A stretch of DNA of 64,000 nucleotides from the NCBI RefSeq assembly GCF_001423695.1, contig NZ_LMOZ01000002.1, positions 62,658 to 126,657 of the forward strand, given 5' to 3'. Within the stretch, counting starts at the first letter, position 1. Each line of letters begins with the position of its first letter. Positions 1-8,221 of the stretch are shown here, piece by piece. The stretch is from Leifsonia sp. Leaf336 (GTDB lineage: Bacteria > Actinomycetota > Actinomycetes > Actinomycetales > Microbacteriaceae). The notes beneath the pieces are model-generated. The model searched no databases and was not told where the DNA came from. It saw only the letters and a list, made by a program, of their open reading frames with translations. Position numbers and translations under genes: made by a program.

Positions 1-1
1 G

Positions 2-244
2 TCCACGACATCCAACGCCGTCACCCCGGTACCGACGCCGGCGAACCCCGTACCGACACCGGCGGACCCGCCGGCTCCATCGGCGACGACGTCGTTGGCC
101 GCGACCGGTTCGGACCTGGCACTGCCGGCCGGACTGGCCGGGCTTCTGCTGATCGCCGGATCGGTCGTATTCGGTGTCGCACGGTTTCTTGGGGTGAGGC
201 CTCCGGGGGCGCGATCGCGGCGGGGATCATCGGCCGGGTGCTAG
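2..244 (+). CDS. C-terminal fragment of a wall-anchored surface protein (LAXTG sorting tail)
   Basis: Only the last 80 codons lie in the window; the gene begins upstream. The visible part is a Pro/Thr/Ala-rich spacer with a repeated PVPTPA-type pattern, then LAATG (codons at 95-109), a hydrophobic stretch of about 20 residues (LALPAGLAGLLLIAGSVVFG) and an Arg-rich tail. This is the order of a sortase signal. LAXTG is the motif used by actinobacterial class E sortases, so the protein is probably exported and covalently anchored to peptidoglycan. The ectodomain is outside the window, so its function cannot be told. The stop is the TAG at 242-244. Confidence 0.75.
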   Translation, partial: STTSNAVTPVPTPANPVPTPADPPAPSATTSLAATGSDLALPAGLAGLLLIAGSVVFGVARFLGVRPPGARSRRGSSAGC

Positions 245-254
245 CGTCGCCCGC

Positions 255-548
255 ATGACTGTCACCTCTCTCCTCGACCTGCACTTCGCGGCCGACCACC
301 TCGAGGACGGGCCGCGCGCGCTGCGCGACATCCTCGCGGACACGCGTGCGTTCGACGGCTGCCTCGGCGTGCAGGTCGTCGCGGACGTCACCGACCCCGC
401 CCACGTGATCGCGGTCGAGCGCTGGGAGTCGCTCCAGCATGACGACGCCTACCGCGCCTGGCGGGCTGGGCCTGGCGCTTCGGGCCTCGGCGCCTACTTG
501 GCCGAGCCGGCGGTGCTGACACGGTTCACGGACGTCGTTTCACTCTGA
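255..548 (+). CDS. ABM-domain (antibiotic biosynthesis monooxygenase-like) protein
   Basis: A 97-residue protein that is one ferredoxin-like ABM domain: VTSLLDLHFAADHLEDG opens it, a central AFDGCLGVQV strand follows, and VERWESLQHDDAYRAW is the typical W-x-S family stretch. Members are small dimeric oxygenases or redox-related proteins acting on quinones, haem or unknown compounds; the substrate cannot be deduced. No Shine-Dalgarno is visible. A TAGCGT element at 242-247 ends 7 nt before the ATG, which fits a leaderless transcript and overlaps the stop of the preceding gene. It stands alone between a surface protein and a divergent regulator unit. Confidence 0.75.
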   Translation: MTVTSLLDLHFAADHLEDGPRALRDILADTRAFDGCLGVQVVADVTDPAHVIAVERWESLQHDDAYRAWRAGPGASGLGAYLAEPAVLTRFTDVVSL

Positions 549-593
549 CTCCGATGCCCTCACCCGGCTCGCCCGCACCCAACGCTTCGGCCG

Positions 594-1280
594 TCATCGC
601 CCTTCCGCTGTGAGGGAGGGGATCGAGGCTGCGAGGCCGTCGAGGATCATGGCGAGCCCGAACTCGAATTCGTCGCCGAAGTCGTAACCCGGCTGCAGCA
701 CGTGCTCGGCGGCCAGCTCGCGGAGATACGGGTAGTCGCCGTCGCCGAACGATCGGGTGATGGTCGTGACGGCGGGGGCGGCCGTGCTCTGGTTGAACGG
801 CAAGGCCGACTCTTGGAGCGCGAATCCGTAGACGTAGCTGTCCAGCAGCGCATAGGCGTGCGCGGTCATGGCCACCGGGAAGCCGGCCGTGCGCAGAACG
901 CCGACGATCCGGTCGTGGTGTCGAAGGGTGGCCGGGCCCGGAGTGGCTCGGGACTCCAGCAGGGCTATCGCCCACGAATTGCGGGCAAGCACGCGCCGTG
1001 CGGAATGCGCCCACTCATGGAGCTCCTCACGCCAGGGACCCGTCGTCGATGGAAGCTCGATCTGACTGAAAACCAGGTCGACCATGCCGTCGAGGAGCTC
1101 GTCCTTGTTGGCGACATAGTGATACAGCGACATCGGCTTGACCCCGAGTGCTTGCGCGAGCGAGCGGATGGTCAGCGCTCCGATGCCTGATTCGCCGGCG
1201 AGTGCGAAGGCCCCGCTCAGCACTCGATCGCGGCTGAGCGGGAGGCGCGCGGTTGCGCTGGCGCGGGCTGGTTCTGACAT
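594..1280 (-). CDS. TetR/AcrR family transcriptional repressor
   Basis: A 228-residue regulator. Residues about 18-65 form the TetR N-terminal helix-turn-helix (LTIRSLAQALGVKPMSLYHY, then VANKDELLDGM). The remainder is a helical ligand-binding domain of the TetR_C type that starts near the WAHSARRVLARNSW stretch. It is transcribed away from the oxidoreductase at 1357, and two perfect inverted repeats lie between the two start codons, so it most likely represses itself and the divergent unit. The ATG at 1278-1280 is preceded on the minus strand by a GAGGGCGAG ribosome-binding stretch. The inducer is unknown. Confidence 0.88.
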   Translation of the reverse strand: MSEPARASATARLPLSRDRVLSGAFALAGESGIGALTIRSLAQALGVKPMSLYHYVANKDELLDGMVDLVFSQIELPSTTGPWREELHEWAHSARRVLARNSWAIALLESRATPGPATLRHHDRIVGVLRTAGFPVAMTAHAYALLDSYVYGFALQESALPFNQSTAAPAVTTITRSFGDGDYPYLRELAAEHVLQPGYDFGDEFEFGLAMILDGLAASIPSLTAEGR

Positions 1281-1303
1281 CTCGCCCTCACTCTATCGCG
1301 CTT

Positions 1304-1338
1304 TCGTACATTGTACGATACGCTCGTACAAAGTACGA
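1304..1338. promoter_or_regulatory. Twin TetR operators in the divergent promoter
   Basis: Two perfect 15-bp inverted repeats: TCGTACA-T-TGTACGA (1304-1318) and TCGTAC-AAA-GTACGA (1324-1338). Their centres are 20 bp apart, about two helical turns, so two dimers would bind the same DNA face. They occupy the gap between the TetR gene and the oxidoreductase gene and end 18 nt before the latter's start. Confidence 0.85.
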
Positions 1339-1356
1339 CAGCACGGAGGTGCGGTC

Positions 1357-2388
1357 ATGGCGACGAGACAACAGCAAGGCGACGTAGCGCGCGGTTCGGA
1401 GACTCCGGAGCGAGCAGACACCATGCGCGCGATCGTGCAGCGGCAGTACGGGGCGGCCGATGCCCTCCACTTGGAGCGGATTCCTCGGCCGAAGCCCGCT
1501 GACGACGAGATTCTCGTTCGCGTGCGCGCCGCCAGTCTCAGCCGCGGTACCTGGCATCTGATGAGCGGCAAACCGTATGTGATGCGGCTCGGCCTCGGGT
1601 TCCGCGGCCCCAAGACGCCGACCGCCGGGCAGGACCTCGCAGGAACGGTGGTGGCCACGGGCGCCGCCGTCACAGGTTTCGAGGTCGGTGATGACGTGTT
1701 CGGAGTCGGCTCCGGGTCGTTCGCCGAATACGCGGTGGCACGGGAGGACAAGCTCGCACGCAAGCCGATGAATGTCTCTTTCGAGCAGGCTGCGTCGGTA
1801 CCGGTGTCGGCCTCTACCGCTTTACAGGGTCTGCGCGACGTCGGGCGCGTTGCTCCCGGTCAGAAGGTGCTGATCATCGGCGCCTCCGGCGGAGTGGGAA
1901 CATTCGCTGTGCAACTGGCGAAGGCGTTGGGCGCCTCCGTCACCGGCGTGTGCAGCACCTCCAAGCTCGAACTGGTGCGCTCGCTCGGGGCCGACCGCGT
2001 CATCGACTACACCGCGACCGACTTCTCCGCCATGCCGGACCGGTACGACCTGATCCTCGACATCGGCGGCAACGCCACCCTGCGACGGCTTCGCCGGGCG
2101 CTCACACCGCACGGCACGCTGGTCATCGTCGGCGGCGAGGACGGTGGCGACTGGGTCGGCATGAGCCGGCAGCTTCGCGCGATCGGCGTCTCGCCCTTCA
2201 GCCGTCAACGACTCGCCATGTTCGTCGCAACCCTGAACACCCGCGATCTGGAGCAACTCACCGAGTTCATCGAATCGGGCGCCGTCACGCCTGTCCTCGA
2301 CCGCACTTTCACGCTCGAACAGCTGCCGGACGCCATGCGCCACCTCCAGTCCGGAGCTGCCCGCGGCAAGATCGCCATCAGCATCTGA
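1357..2388 (+). CDS. Zinc-free MDR oxidoreductase (quinone reductase / alcohol dehydrogenase-like)
   Basis: A 343-residue medium-chain dehydrogenase/reductase. The GroES-like half (residues about 25-130) contains PTAGQDLAGTVVATGAAV and FEVGDDVFGVG. The Rossmann half carries GASGGVGTFAVQLAKALGA near residue 177, the nucleotide-binding loop. The catalytic and structural zinc ligands of true alcohol dehydrogenases are missing, as in NADPH:quinone reductases. A longer reading frame exists, but the ATG at 1357 has GGAGGT at a suitable distance and lies just after the operators, so this start is preferred. It heads a unit with DUF4386 and hydrolase genes under the divergent TetR, probably a response to an electrophile or drug-like compound. 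Confidence 0.88.
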   Translation: MATRQQQGDVARGSETPERADTMRAIVQRQYGAADALHLERIPRPKPADDEILVRVRAASLSRGTWHLMSGKPYVMRLGLGFRGPKTPTAGQDLAGTVVATGAAVTGFEVGDDVFGVGSGSFAEYAVAREDKLARKPMNVSFEQAASVPVSASTALQGLRDVGRVAPGQKVLIIGASGGVGTFAVQLAKALGASVTGVCSTSKLELVRSLGADRVIDYTATDFSAMPDRYDLILDIGGNATLRRLRRALTPHGTLVIVGGEDGGDWVGMSRQLRAIGVSPFSRQRLAMFVATLNTRDLEQLTEFIESGAVTPVLDRTFTLEQLPDAMRHLQSGAARGKIAISI

Positions 2389-2398
2389 GGAGCACATC

Positions 2399-3172
2399 AT
2401 GGCCGCCGACATCGACATCACCCCTCCGGTGAGAGTCTCCCCACCGCGTCGCCGGATGCGCCCGACGAGGCGGATCTCCCTGACCGTCGGCATCCTGTAC
2501 GTGCTGACATTCGTCTCCATCCCCACGCTGGCGCTGTACGCGCCCATCAAAGCCGATGTCGGCACCTTCATCCTGGGAGCCGGAAGCACATCGGCGCTTC
2601 AGTGGGGGGTTCTGTCCGAAGTCATCGTCGGTCTGGCCGGGATCAGCACCGCCATCGTGCTGTACCCGCTCACCAAGCGGATCAGCCAGACCGCGGCCCT
2701 GGGGTTGGTGGCCGCCCGTCTCCTGGAGACCTGCCTCATCTTCGTCAGCGTCGTCAGCCTCCTCACGATCATGACGCTGCGAATCGACCTCGCGGGCACC
2801 GCCGGGACGAGCCCAGCGGCGCTGGCCACGATGGGTCACGGCCTGCTCGCGAACTACACCTGGACGTTCCTGCTCTCCCAGAGCCTGATGCCCGTCGCGT
2901 GCGACCTGCTCCTGGGCTACCTGCTGTACCGGTCCGCCCTCGTGCCCCGCATCTGGCCGATCGTCGCCTTCGTCGGCGCCCCGCTGCTCCTCGCCTCCGA
3001 TGTCGCGATCTTCTTCGGCGCCTATTCCCCGGTGTCCCCGATCGCCGTCCTCGCCGCACTGCCCGTCGCCGTGTTCGAACTGTCCCTCGGCATCTGGTTG
3101 ATCATCAAGGGTTTCAGGCCAATGGCGCTGACCGCCGACTACGACGCGGTCAGCCGGTCCGCAGCACCATGA
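2399..3172 (+). CDS. DUF4386 family membrane protein
   Basis: A 257-residue integral membrane protein. After a basic, Arg/Pro-rich N-terminus (PRRRMRPTRRIS) come about six to seven hydrophobic segments. ILYVLTFVSIPTLALYAPI and the VLYPLTKRISQTAALG loop resemble the DUF4386 family, whose role is unknown. A GAGGAG ribosome-binding site sits in the 10-nt gap behind the oxidoreductase, and the stop overlaps the next start by 4 nt (ATGA), so it is co-transcribed and translationally coupled within the TetR-controlled unit. Confidence 0.8.
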   Translation: MAADIDITPPVRVSPPRRRMRPTRRISLTVGILYVLTFVSIPTLALYAPIKADVGTFILGAGSTSALQWGVLSEVIVGLAGISTAIVLYPLTKRISQTAALGLVAARLLETCLIFVSVVSLLTIMTLRIDLAGTAGTSPAALATMGHGLLANYTWTFLLSQSLMPVACDLLLGYLLYRSALVPRIWPIVAFVGAPLLLASDVAIFFGAYSPVSPIAVLAALPVAVFELSLGIWLIIKGFRPMALTADYDAVSRSAAP

Positions 3173-4080
3173 GGGTCGGCCCGAGAGCCTCGTCCGTGAA
3201 TCTCCCCGAATCGGTCATTCCCGCGTTCCTCCGTGCGATCCGCGTGAACCGGCCCTTCCTCACCGCCGAAGGGGCAGCACAGGAGGTCCGGAAGCAGGAA
3301 CTCCGCCCGGGTTCGTACTCTCCGCAGAAGAGGCTCCGCCCGGACGTCGCCGTCTCGGTGCGACGCCACGGCCGGCGGCCGGTCTACACCGTCACCCCGT
3401 CCCGATCGATGCCCTCCGGACAGGTCATCTACGTGCACGGTGGCGGCTGGGTGCACGAGATCAATCCCTATCAGTGGGCCCTGATCGCGCAGATCGCCGC
3501 CGAAGCGAACACCACGGTGACCGTCCCGATCTACGAGTTGCTTCCGTACGGTGACGCTGCCTCGACGAACGAGTTCATCGTGAGCCTGTTCGAAGACGTG
3601 AAGACCGAGACGGACGACGTGCGCCTGGCCGGTGACTCCGCCGGCGGCCAGATCGCCCTCTCCGCGGCGCTCACCCTGCGCGACCGGGGACACGCGGACA
3701 TCCGCACCGTCCTGATCTCCCCACCGCTCGATCTCACCCTGTCGAACCCGGACATCGGGCGCGTGCTGCCGAAGGACCCGTGGCTCGGTGTCGAAGGCAT
3801 CCGCGCCGTCGCGAAGCGCTGGGCCGGCGAGCTCCCGATCACCGACCCGAAGATCAGCCCGCTCTTGGGCGACTTCGACGGCCTCGGACCGATACTGCTC
3901 CTCACCGGCACCCGCGAGATCCTGAACCCCGACGCCCATCTGCTGGTATCGAAGGCGCGCGCCGCCCGCGTCGACGTGACACTCCTGGAACGCGACGCCG
4001 CTGTCCACGCCTTCCCGCTCCTGCCCACCCGCCCGTCTGCCGCCGCACGCGCCCGCATCGTCGCCGCCCTTCGCGTCTGA
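3169..4080 (+). CDS. Alpha/beta hydrolase (HSL / acetyl-hydrolase type esterase)
   Basis: A 303-residue cytosolic esterase of the hormone-sensitive-lipase class. The oxyanion-hole motif HGGGW is at residues 90-94, the nucleophile elbow GDSAGG at about 155-160 (Ser157), the acidic residue is probably in REILNPDAH, and the catalytic His is in AVHAF near residue 280. The substrate is a short acyl ester; nothing narrower can be said. The ATG overlaps the DUF4386 stop (ATGA), making it the last gene of the TetR-controlled unit. A longer upstream extension of the same frame runs inside the DUF4386 gene and is not coding. Confidence 0.88.
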   Translation: MRVGPRASSVNLPESVIPAFLRAIRVNRPFLTAEGAAQEVRKQELRPGSYSPQKRLRPDVAVSVRRHGRRPVYTVTPSRSMPSGQVIYVHGGGWVHEINPYQWALIAQIAAEANTTVTVPIYELLPYGDAASTNEFIVSLFEDVKTETDDVRLAGDSAGGQIALSAALTLRDRGHADIRTVLISPPLDLTLSNPDIGRVLPKDPWLGVEGIRAVAKRWAGELPITDPKISPLLGDFDGLGPILLLTGTREILNPDAHLLVSKARAARVDVTLLERDAAVHAFPLLPTRPSAAARARIVAALRV

Positions 4081-4130
4081 GGCACTCGGCGACAGCCGCC
4101 GATTCGGTCGCCAGGAGATGTAATTCGGTA

Positions 4131-4159
4131 TTTACTTAATTAAGCATTCGCTGTAACAT
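4131..4159 (+). promoter_or_regulatory. Leaderless promoter with palindromic operator for the ArsR gene
   Basis: TTTACT (4131-4136), a 17-nt spacer and TAACAT (4154-4159) stand 6 nt before the ATG at 4166, so the message probably starts at the start codon. A perfect palindrome CTTAATTAAG (4135-4144) overlaps the -35 end, where an autoregulating ArsR dimer could block RNA polymerase. Confidence 0.65.
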
Positions 4160-4165
4160 GGTCGC

Positions 4166-4501
4166 ATGACCGCAGCCCCCACGACCGCCTTCGCCGCCCT
4201 GGCCGACCCGACGCGTTCGGAGATCGTCGACCTCCTGGCACGGCGCGGCGAGCTCGCGGCCGGCGACATCTCCGCCGGGTTCGTGAGCAGCGCCTCCGCC
4301 ATCTCGCAGCACCTCAAAGTGCTGCGGGAGGCGGGGCTCGTCACCGTCGAGAAGCGGGCGCAGCACCGCGTCTACCGACTGGACGCCGGTGCGATCCGGG
4401 AGGTCGGGAGCTGGCTCTCCGATCGTGCGGGGTTGTGGAACGCGCGCCTCGACAGCATGGCCGCGTACCTCGAGAAGACCAGAGCAGAGGAGAAGAAATG
4501 A
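4166..4501 (+). CDS. ArsR family transcriptional regulator
   Basis: A 111-residue winged-helix protein. FAALADPTRSEIVDLLARRG is the classic N-terminal ArsR segment, and SASAISQHLKVLREAGLV the recognition helix, followed by the EKRAQHRVYRL wing. The metal-site cysteines of ArsR/SmtB are absent, so it probably senses something other than a thiophilic metal, as in the common ArsR-SRPBCC pairs. Its stop overlaps the SRPBCC start by 4 nt, and a VOC gene follows. No Shine-Dalgarno is present; a promoter immediately upstream implies a leaderless message. Confidence 0.9.
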   Translation: MTAAPTTAFAALADPTRSEIVDLLARRGELAAGDISAGFVSSASAISQHLKVLREAGLVTVEKRAQHRVYRLDAGAIREVGSWLSDRAGLWNARLDSMAAYLEKTRAEEKK

Positions 4502-5001
4502 GCGACGACGCGACGGAGGTCGTGGTGAACCGCATCCTGAACGCACCGGTCGAGACGGTGTGGAGGCTGTGGACCGACCCCGAGCTGGTCACCGAGTGGT
4601 GGGGCCCCGAGGACTACACGTCACCCTCGGCGTCGATCGACCTGCGGGAGGGCGGCACGTACGTCTTCAGCATGCGGGCCCCCGACTATCAGGGCGGCAT
4701 CGAGAGCTTCACCGGTGGCGTGTACACGAAGATCGTCCCGCTCGAGCGACTCGAGTTCACGCAGAGCATCACCGACGCCGACGGCGAGCCGTTGCCGGCC
4801 GACCGGCTCCCGGAGGGCTTCACCCAGGGCATCCGCACGTCCGTCGAGTTCGCTGACCTCAAGGGCCTGACCGAGCTGACGATCATCGAGAAGGGCTGGA
4901 GCCGGAGCCTGATGTCCGTCTTCGCCTACGCGGGCATGCACCAGTCGCTCGACAAGCTCACGACGGACGTCCTCCGTCGCCTCACCGCGCTCGCCGGCTG
5001 A
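4498..5001 (+). CDS. SRPBCC / AHSA1-like domain protein
   Basis: A 167-residue START-like protein. NRILNAPVETVWRLWTDPE and TEWWGPEDYTSP are the hallmark N-terminal strands of the AHSA1 branch of SRPBCC proteins, which form a deep hydrophobic ligand cavity. Function in such ArsR-linked genes is mostly unknown (ligand binding, detoxification). It begins at an ATG overlapping the ArsR stop (ATGA). A longer frame reading through the ArsR gene is rejected because the family start matches MSDDATEVVVNRIL. Confidence 0.9.
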   Translation: MSDDATEVVVNRILNAPVETVWRLWTDPELVTEWWGPEDYTSPSASIDLREGGTYVFSMRAPDYQGGIESFTGGVYTKIVPLERLEFTQSITDADGEPLPADRLPEGFTQGIRTSVEFADLKGLTELTIIEKGWSRSLMSVFAYAGMHQSLDKLTTDVLRRLTALAG

Positions 5002-5012
5002 GGAGGTCGCGC

Positions 5013-5402
5013 ATGGACATGAGACTGGAACTCGTACCGATCCCCGTCTCCGACGTGGACCGCGCCAAGGCGTTCTACGCCGACACGATCGGCTTCGCGC
5101 TCGACCATGACGTCGCGCCCGGCAACGGGATGCGGATCGTGCAGCTCACGCCGCCCGGATCGTCCTGCTCCATCGCCTTCGGCACGGGAATGGGGACCGG
5201 TGGCCCCGAGGAGGGCGTCGTGAAGGGGCTGCACCTGGTTGTCGACGACATCGACGCCGTGCGCGACGAGCTCCTGGCTCGCGGCGCCGAGGTGGGGGAG
5301 ATCCGCGACATGGGAGGTGTGCGTTTCGCGTTCTTCAGCGACCCGGATGGGAACACGTGGGAGCTGCAGGACCTGAGCGCGATGCGCCCATCGGGGCTCT
5401 GA
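5013..5402 (+). CDS. VOC superfamily protein (glyoxalase/bleomycin-resistance fold)
   Basis: A 129-residue two-module VOC protein: LELVPIPVSDVDRAKAFYAD opens module one, LHLVVDDIDAVRDELLARGA module two, and FFSDPDGNTWELQ closes it. Such proteins bind a divalent metal and act as isomerases, dioxygenases or antibiotic-binding proteins; which of these applies cannot be told. It lies 11 nt behind the SRPBCC gene with GAGGAGG before the start, so ArsR, SRPBCC and VOC form one unit. Confidence 0.88.
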   Translation: MDMRLELVPIPVSDVDRAKAFYADTIGFALDHDVAPGNGMRIVQLTPPGSSCSIAFGTGMGTGGPEEGVVKGLHLVVDDIDAVRDELLARGAEVGEIRDMGGVRFAFFSDPDGNTWELQDLSAMRPSGL

Positions 5403-5475
5403 CCCAGCGGCGACGATACGATCGGAACCTCCACCGAACCACTCAGCGTCGTCCCCGACGGAAGAGGTAACGCCC

Positions 5476-6252
5476 ATGTCCGCAGCCCCGATCTCCGTGC
5501 AGTTGTGGAGCGTCCGCGAAGAACTCGAGCAGCTCGGCTGGGATGCCGTCATCGACACGCTGGCTGAGACCGGGTTCACGGCCGTCGAGCCTTTCGCGAT
5601 CGCTGACACCCTGCCTCTCCTCGCTCCGACGCTGGCGCGCACGGGGATCCGGACCCCGACCGTTCACGGCGATCTCACCGGGGCCGAGCTCCGGCGCACG
5701 CTGGACGCTGCCGCGGCCGCCGAGGCCACGCTCGTCATGCATCCCTCCTTCGAAGCGACGCGCTGGCACGAACCGGACGGGGTCGCCCGCATCGCGGATG
5801 ACCTCGCCGCGGCGGAGGCAGCCGCGTCGGAGTACGGGATGCGGGTCGCGTTCCACAATCACGACGACGACCTCCGGGTGCGCTCGAACGGCCTCCCTGC
5901 CCTCGTCGACCTCATGGACCGCGTGGGGCCAGGGGCGGGAGTGGAGTTCGACCCGTACTGGGCGACGATCGCCGGGGTCGACGTGATCGCGACGATCCGC
6001 GACCTGGGGAGCAAGATCTTCGCCGTCCACCTCAAAGACGGCCCGCTCGACGGCACGAACGAAGACCAGGTCGCGGTGGGCGACGGCGAACTCGACTGGC
6101 CGGGGCTGCTCCGAGCCGTTCCCGCCGCGGTGCCGCGTGTGATCGGGCTCGACATGTACGCCGGGCCGACCCTCGACGCGGTCATCCGCAGCTACCGGAG
6201 GCTGGTCGAGCTGACCGCGGAGAACGACGGCGTGAGCGAGGCCCGCCGATGA
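5476..6252 (+). CDS. Sugar phosphate isomerase/epimerase family (AP-endonuclease-2-like TIM barrel)
   Basis: A 258-residue xylose-isomerase-like TIM barrel. Metal-ligand motifs are visible: AFHNHDDDL (His), VEFDPYWATIAG (Glu/Asp) and FAVHLKDG (His, Lys). In this family they form a divalent-metal site for keto-sugar or inositol-derivative isomerisation. The N-terminus ISVQLWSVREELEQLGW matches the sugar-epimerase branch. The stop overlaps the next start by 4 nt. An AGAGG site precedes the ATG. The substrate is not evident. Confidence 0.87.
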   Translation: MSAAPISVQLWSVREELEQLGWDAVIDTLAETGFTAVEPFAIADTLPLLAPTLARTGIRTPTVHGDLTGAELRRTLDAAAAAEATLVMHPSFEATRWHEPDGVARIADDLAAAEAAASEYGMRVAFHNHDDDLRVRSNGLPALVDLMDRVGPGAGVEFDPYWATIAGVDVIATIRDLGSKIFAVHLKDGPLDGTNEDQVAVGDGELDWPGLLRAVPAAVPRVIGLDMYAGPTLDAVIRSYRRLVELTAENDGVSEARR

Positions 6253-7139
6253 CCGAACAGCCCTCCTTCCGCAGGCTGGCGCCGGGCCAGCGGGCGCGCG
6301 TCCGCGTCTGGCGCCGCGACGAACGCTCCGTGCGTACCGTCCACGAGTCGACCGATCGCCTCTACGAGGCTCCGAACTGGACTCCCGACGGCCGGCTGCT
6401 GGTCAACGGCGACGGACAGCTCTGGACGCTCCCGGCCGACGGCTCGGGAGCGCCGACCGTGGTGGAGGCCGCGGGCCTGCCCGACGTGAACAACGACCAC
6501 GTGCTCTCGCCGGGCGGCGACGAGGTCTACGCCTCTGCGAACGACTGGCACATCTGGCGGGTCCCGCTGGCGGGCGGCGCCGCCGAGCGGATCACGCCCG
6601 ACGACGGCGCCATGCACTTCCTGCACGGCGTCCGCCCGGACGGCGCGCGGCTCGCCTACGTGCAGCTGAGGCCCGAGGGGGAGAACTGGTGGGCCTCGGC
6701 CACCATCCGCACCATCGCCGTCGATGGGACGGACGATCGCGCCGTGACGACGCATCCCGGGCCGGCCGACGGCTCCGAGTGGACGCCGGACGGCCGCTGG
6801 ATCCTCTTCAACACCGAGCAGTTCTCGCCCGGGCACGCGCAGCTCGCCCGCATCGGGGAGGACGGGTCCGGGCTCGAGCAGCTCACCTTCGACGAGCGGG
6901 TCAACTGGTTCCCGCACCCGGCGCCGACCGGCGAGCTCACGGTCTATCTCAGCTATCCGACGCGGACCACCGGCCACCCGGCGGACCTCCCGGTCGAGCT
7001 GCGGCTGGTGACGGACGACGACTGGGCGGCACCGGAGACGATCGTGGAGCTGTTCGGCGGCCAGGGCACCATCAACGTCCCGAGCTGGTCGCCGGACGGC
7101 TCGGCCTTCGCCTTCGTGGACTACCCGGTGGTCGACTGA
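6249..7139 (+). CDS. TolB-like PD40 beta-propeller protein
   Basis: A 296-residue protein built of WD40/PD40-type blades. Repeats such as APNWTPDGRLLVNGDG, SEWTPDGRWILFNTEQ and PSWSPDGSAFAFVDY mark successive blades. No signal peptide or membrane segment is seen, so it is probably cytoplasmic, unlike periplasmic TolB. Similar proteins are annotated as Tol-type transport components or oligogalacturonate-lyase-like propellers. The ATGA overlap with the isomerase upstream suggests a joint role in sugar-derivative metabolism. Confidence 0.8.
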   Translation: MTEQPSFRRLAPGQRARVRVWRRDERSVRTVHESTDRLYEAPNWTPDGRLLVNGDGQLWTLPADGSGAPTVVEAAGLPDVNNDHVLSPGGDEVYASANDWHIWRVPLAGGAAERITPDDGAMHFLHGVRPDGARLAYVQLRPEGENWWASATIRTIAVDGTDDRAVTTHPGPADGSEWTPDGRWILFNTEQFSPGHAQLARIGEDGSGLEQLTFDERVNWFPHPAPTGELTVYLSYPTRTTGHPADLPVELRLVTDDDWAAPETIVELFGGQGTINVPSWSPDGSAFAFVDYPVVD

Positions 7140-7158
7140 GCCTTCAGCGCTTGAGCTT

Positions 7159-8100
7159 TCAGCGCTCCGCCGCGGCGCCTCCGGCCCGCGCGGCGAAGCC
7201 GTCCCGGACGGCGGCGACGAGGTGGCGCACCGCGGAGGACGGGCGGCGGCTCCCGTCCTCCGCGGCCGTCGCCACGAGGATCGAGCGCACGAACGACGGG
7301 TCCTGGATCGGCCGCAGGACGATGCCCGGGTGCGCGGCGGTCGTGGCGAGGCTCGGGATGATGCCGACCACCATCCGTGCGGCGGTCATTCCGAGGAGGA
7401 CCTGGAAGTCGTCGGTCCGGATCGCGACGTCGAGGACGTGCCCGTAGGCCGCGAACGCGTCGGCGACGATGCGGTCCATCGCGTCGTCCGCCGAGGTCGC
7501 GAAGACCCAGCGCTCGTCGCGGAGCGAGAGCACGGCCGCGAGATCGATCGACGTGCGCGACGCCAGCGGGTGGCCGACGGGCAGCGCCAGCATCAGGGGA
7601 TCGCGGTACACCTCCATGGTCTCCACGTTCGGGCGGAACGGCAGCTCGTACCCGGGCACGGTGTAGACGAGGGCGGCGTCGAACGCGCCGCGGTTGATCC
7701 CGTCGACGAGCGCGGGGACCTCCTCGAAGGTCGTGTCGATCTCGATCCCGAGGTCGCCGACGCGGGCCGCGACGAAGGGCAGGATGCTGGCGGCGGCCGT
7801 CGCGAAGGTCCCGAACCGCAGCCGCACCCGCCCCAGCTGGCTGAACTCGCGCGCGTCGCCGATCGCGCGCTCGCTGAGCGTGAGGATCTCCTGCGCCCGC
7901 TCCAGGAGGAGCATCCCGACGGGCGTCAGCCTGCTGCCTCGCGGTGAGCGCACGAGCACGGGGGAGCCCACCAGCCGTTCGAGGTTCTTGAGGTGGTAGT
8001 CGACGGTCGGCTGGCCCCACCCCAGGCGCCGTGCGGCCGCCGTGACCGAGCCCTCGGCGTGCACCGCTCTGAGCGCCTCGAACTGTCGCAGATCCGCCAT
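7159..8100 (-). CDS. LysR family transcriptional regulator
   Basis: A 313-residue LTTR. Residues 1-65 are the winged helix (LRQFEALRAVHAEGSVTAAA, then QPTVDYHLKNLERLVG), followed by the linker helix and a two-lobed effector domain. It is divergent from the decarboxylase/permease unit and separated from it by a 12-bp palindrome, so it probably activates that unit in response to an amino acid or its product. The 20 nt between its stop and the propeller gene contain two TTCAGCGC copies. Confidence 0.9.
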   Translation of the reverse strand: MADLRQFEALRAVHAEGSVTAAARRLGWGQPTVDYHLKNLERLVGSPVLVRSPRGSRLTPVGMLLLERAQEILTLSERAIGDAREFSQLGRVRLRFGTFATAAASILPFVAARVGDLGIEIDTTFEEVPALVDGINRGAFDAALVYTVPGYELPFRPNVETMEVYRDPLMLALPVGHPLASRTSIDLAAVLSLRDERWVFATSADDAMDRIVADAFAAYGHVLDVAIRTDDFQVLLGMTAARMVVGIIPSLATTAAHPGIVLRPIQDPSFVRSILVATAAEDGSRRPSSAVRHLVAAVRDGFAARAGGAAAER

Positions 8101-8126
8101 CGGATCCCCTGTCTGGATGCGGGTGG

Positions 8127-8144
8127 GTCACCCGATCGGGTAAC
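8127..8144. promoter_or_regulatory. Palindrome between LysR and decarboxylase genes (likely LysR site)
   Basis: ACCCGATCGGGT (8130-8141) is a perfect 12-bp palindrome and extends with one mismatch to 18 bp. It lies 27 nt upstream of the LysR start and ahead of the decarboxylase, as expected for an LTTR recognition site. Confidence 0.6.
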
Positions 8145-8221
8145 GAGTGACATACAGTCTATGTGGGCTGAGCGAACTTCGGGGGATTCTGGCGGCGGGA
8201 CGCCACCCCCACGATGGAGGC

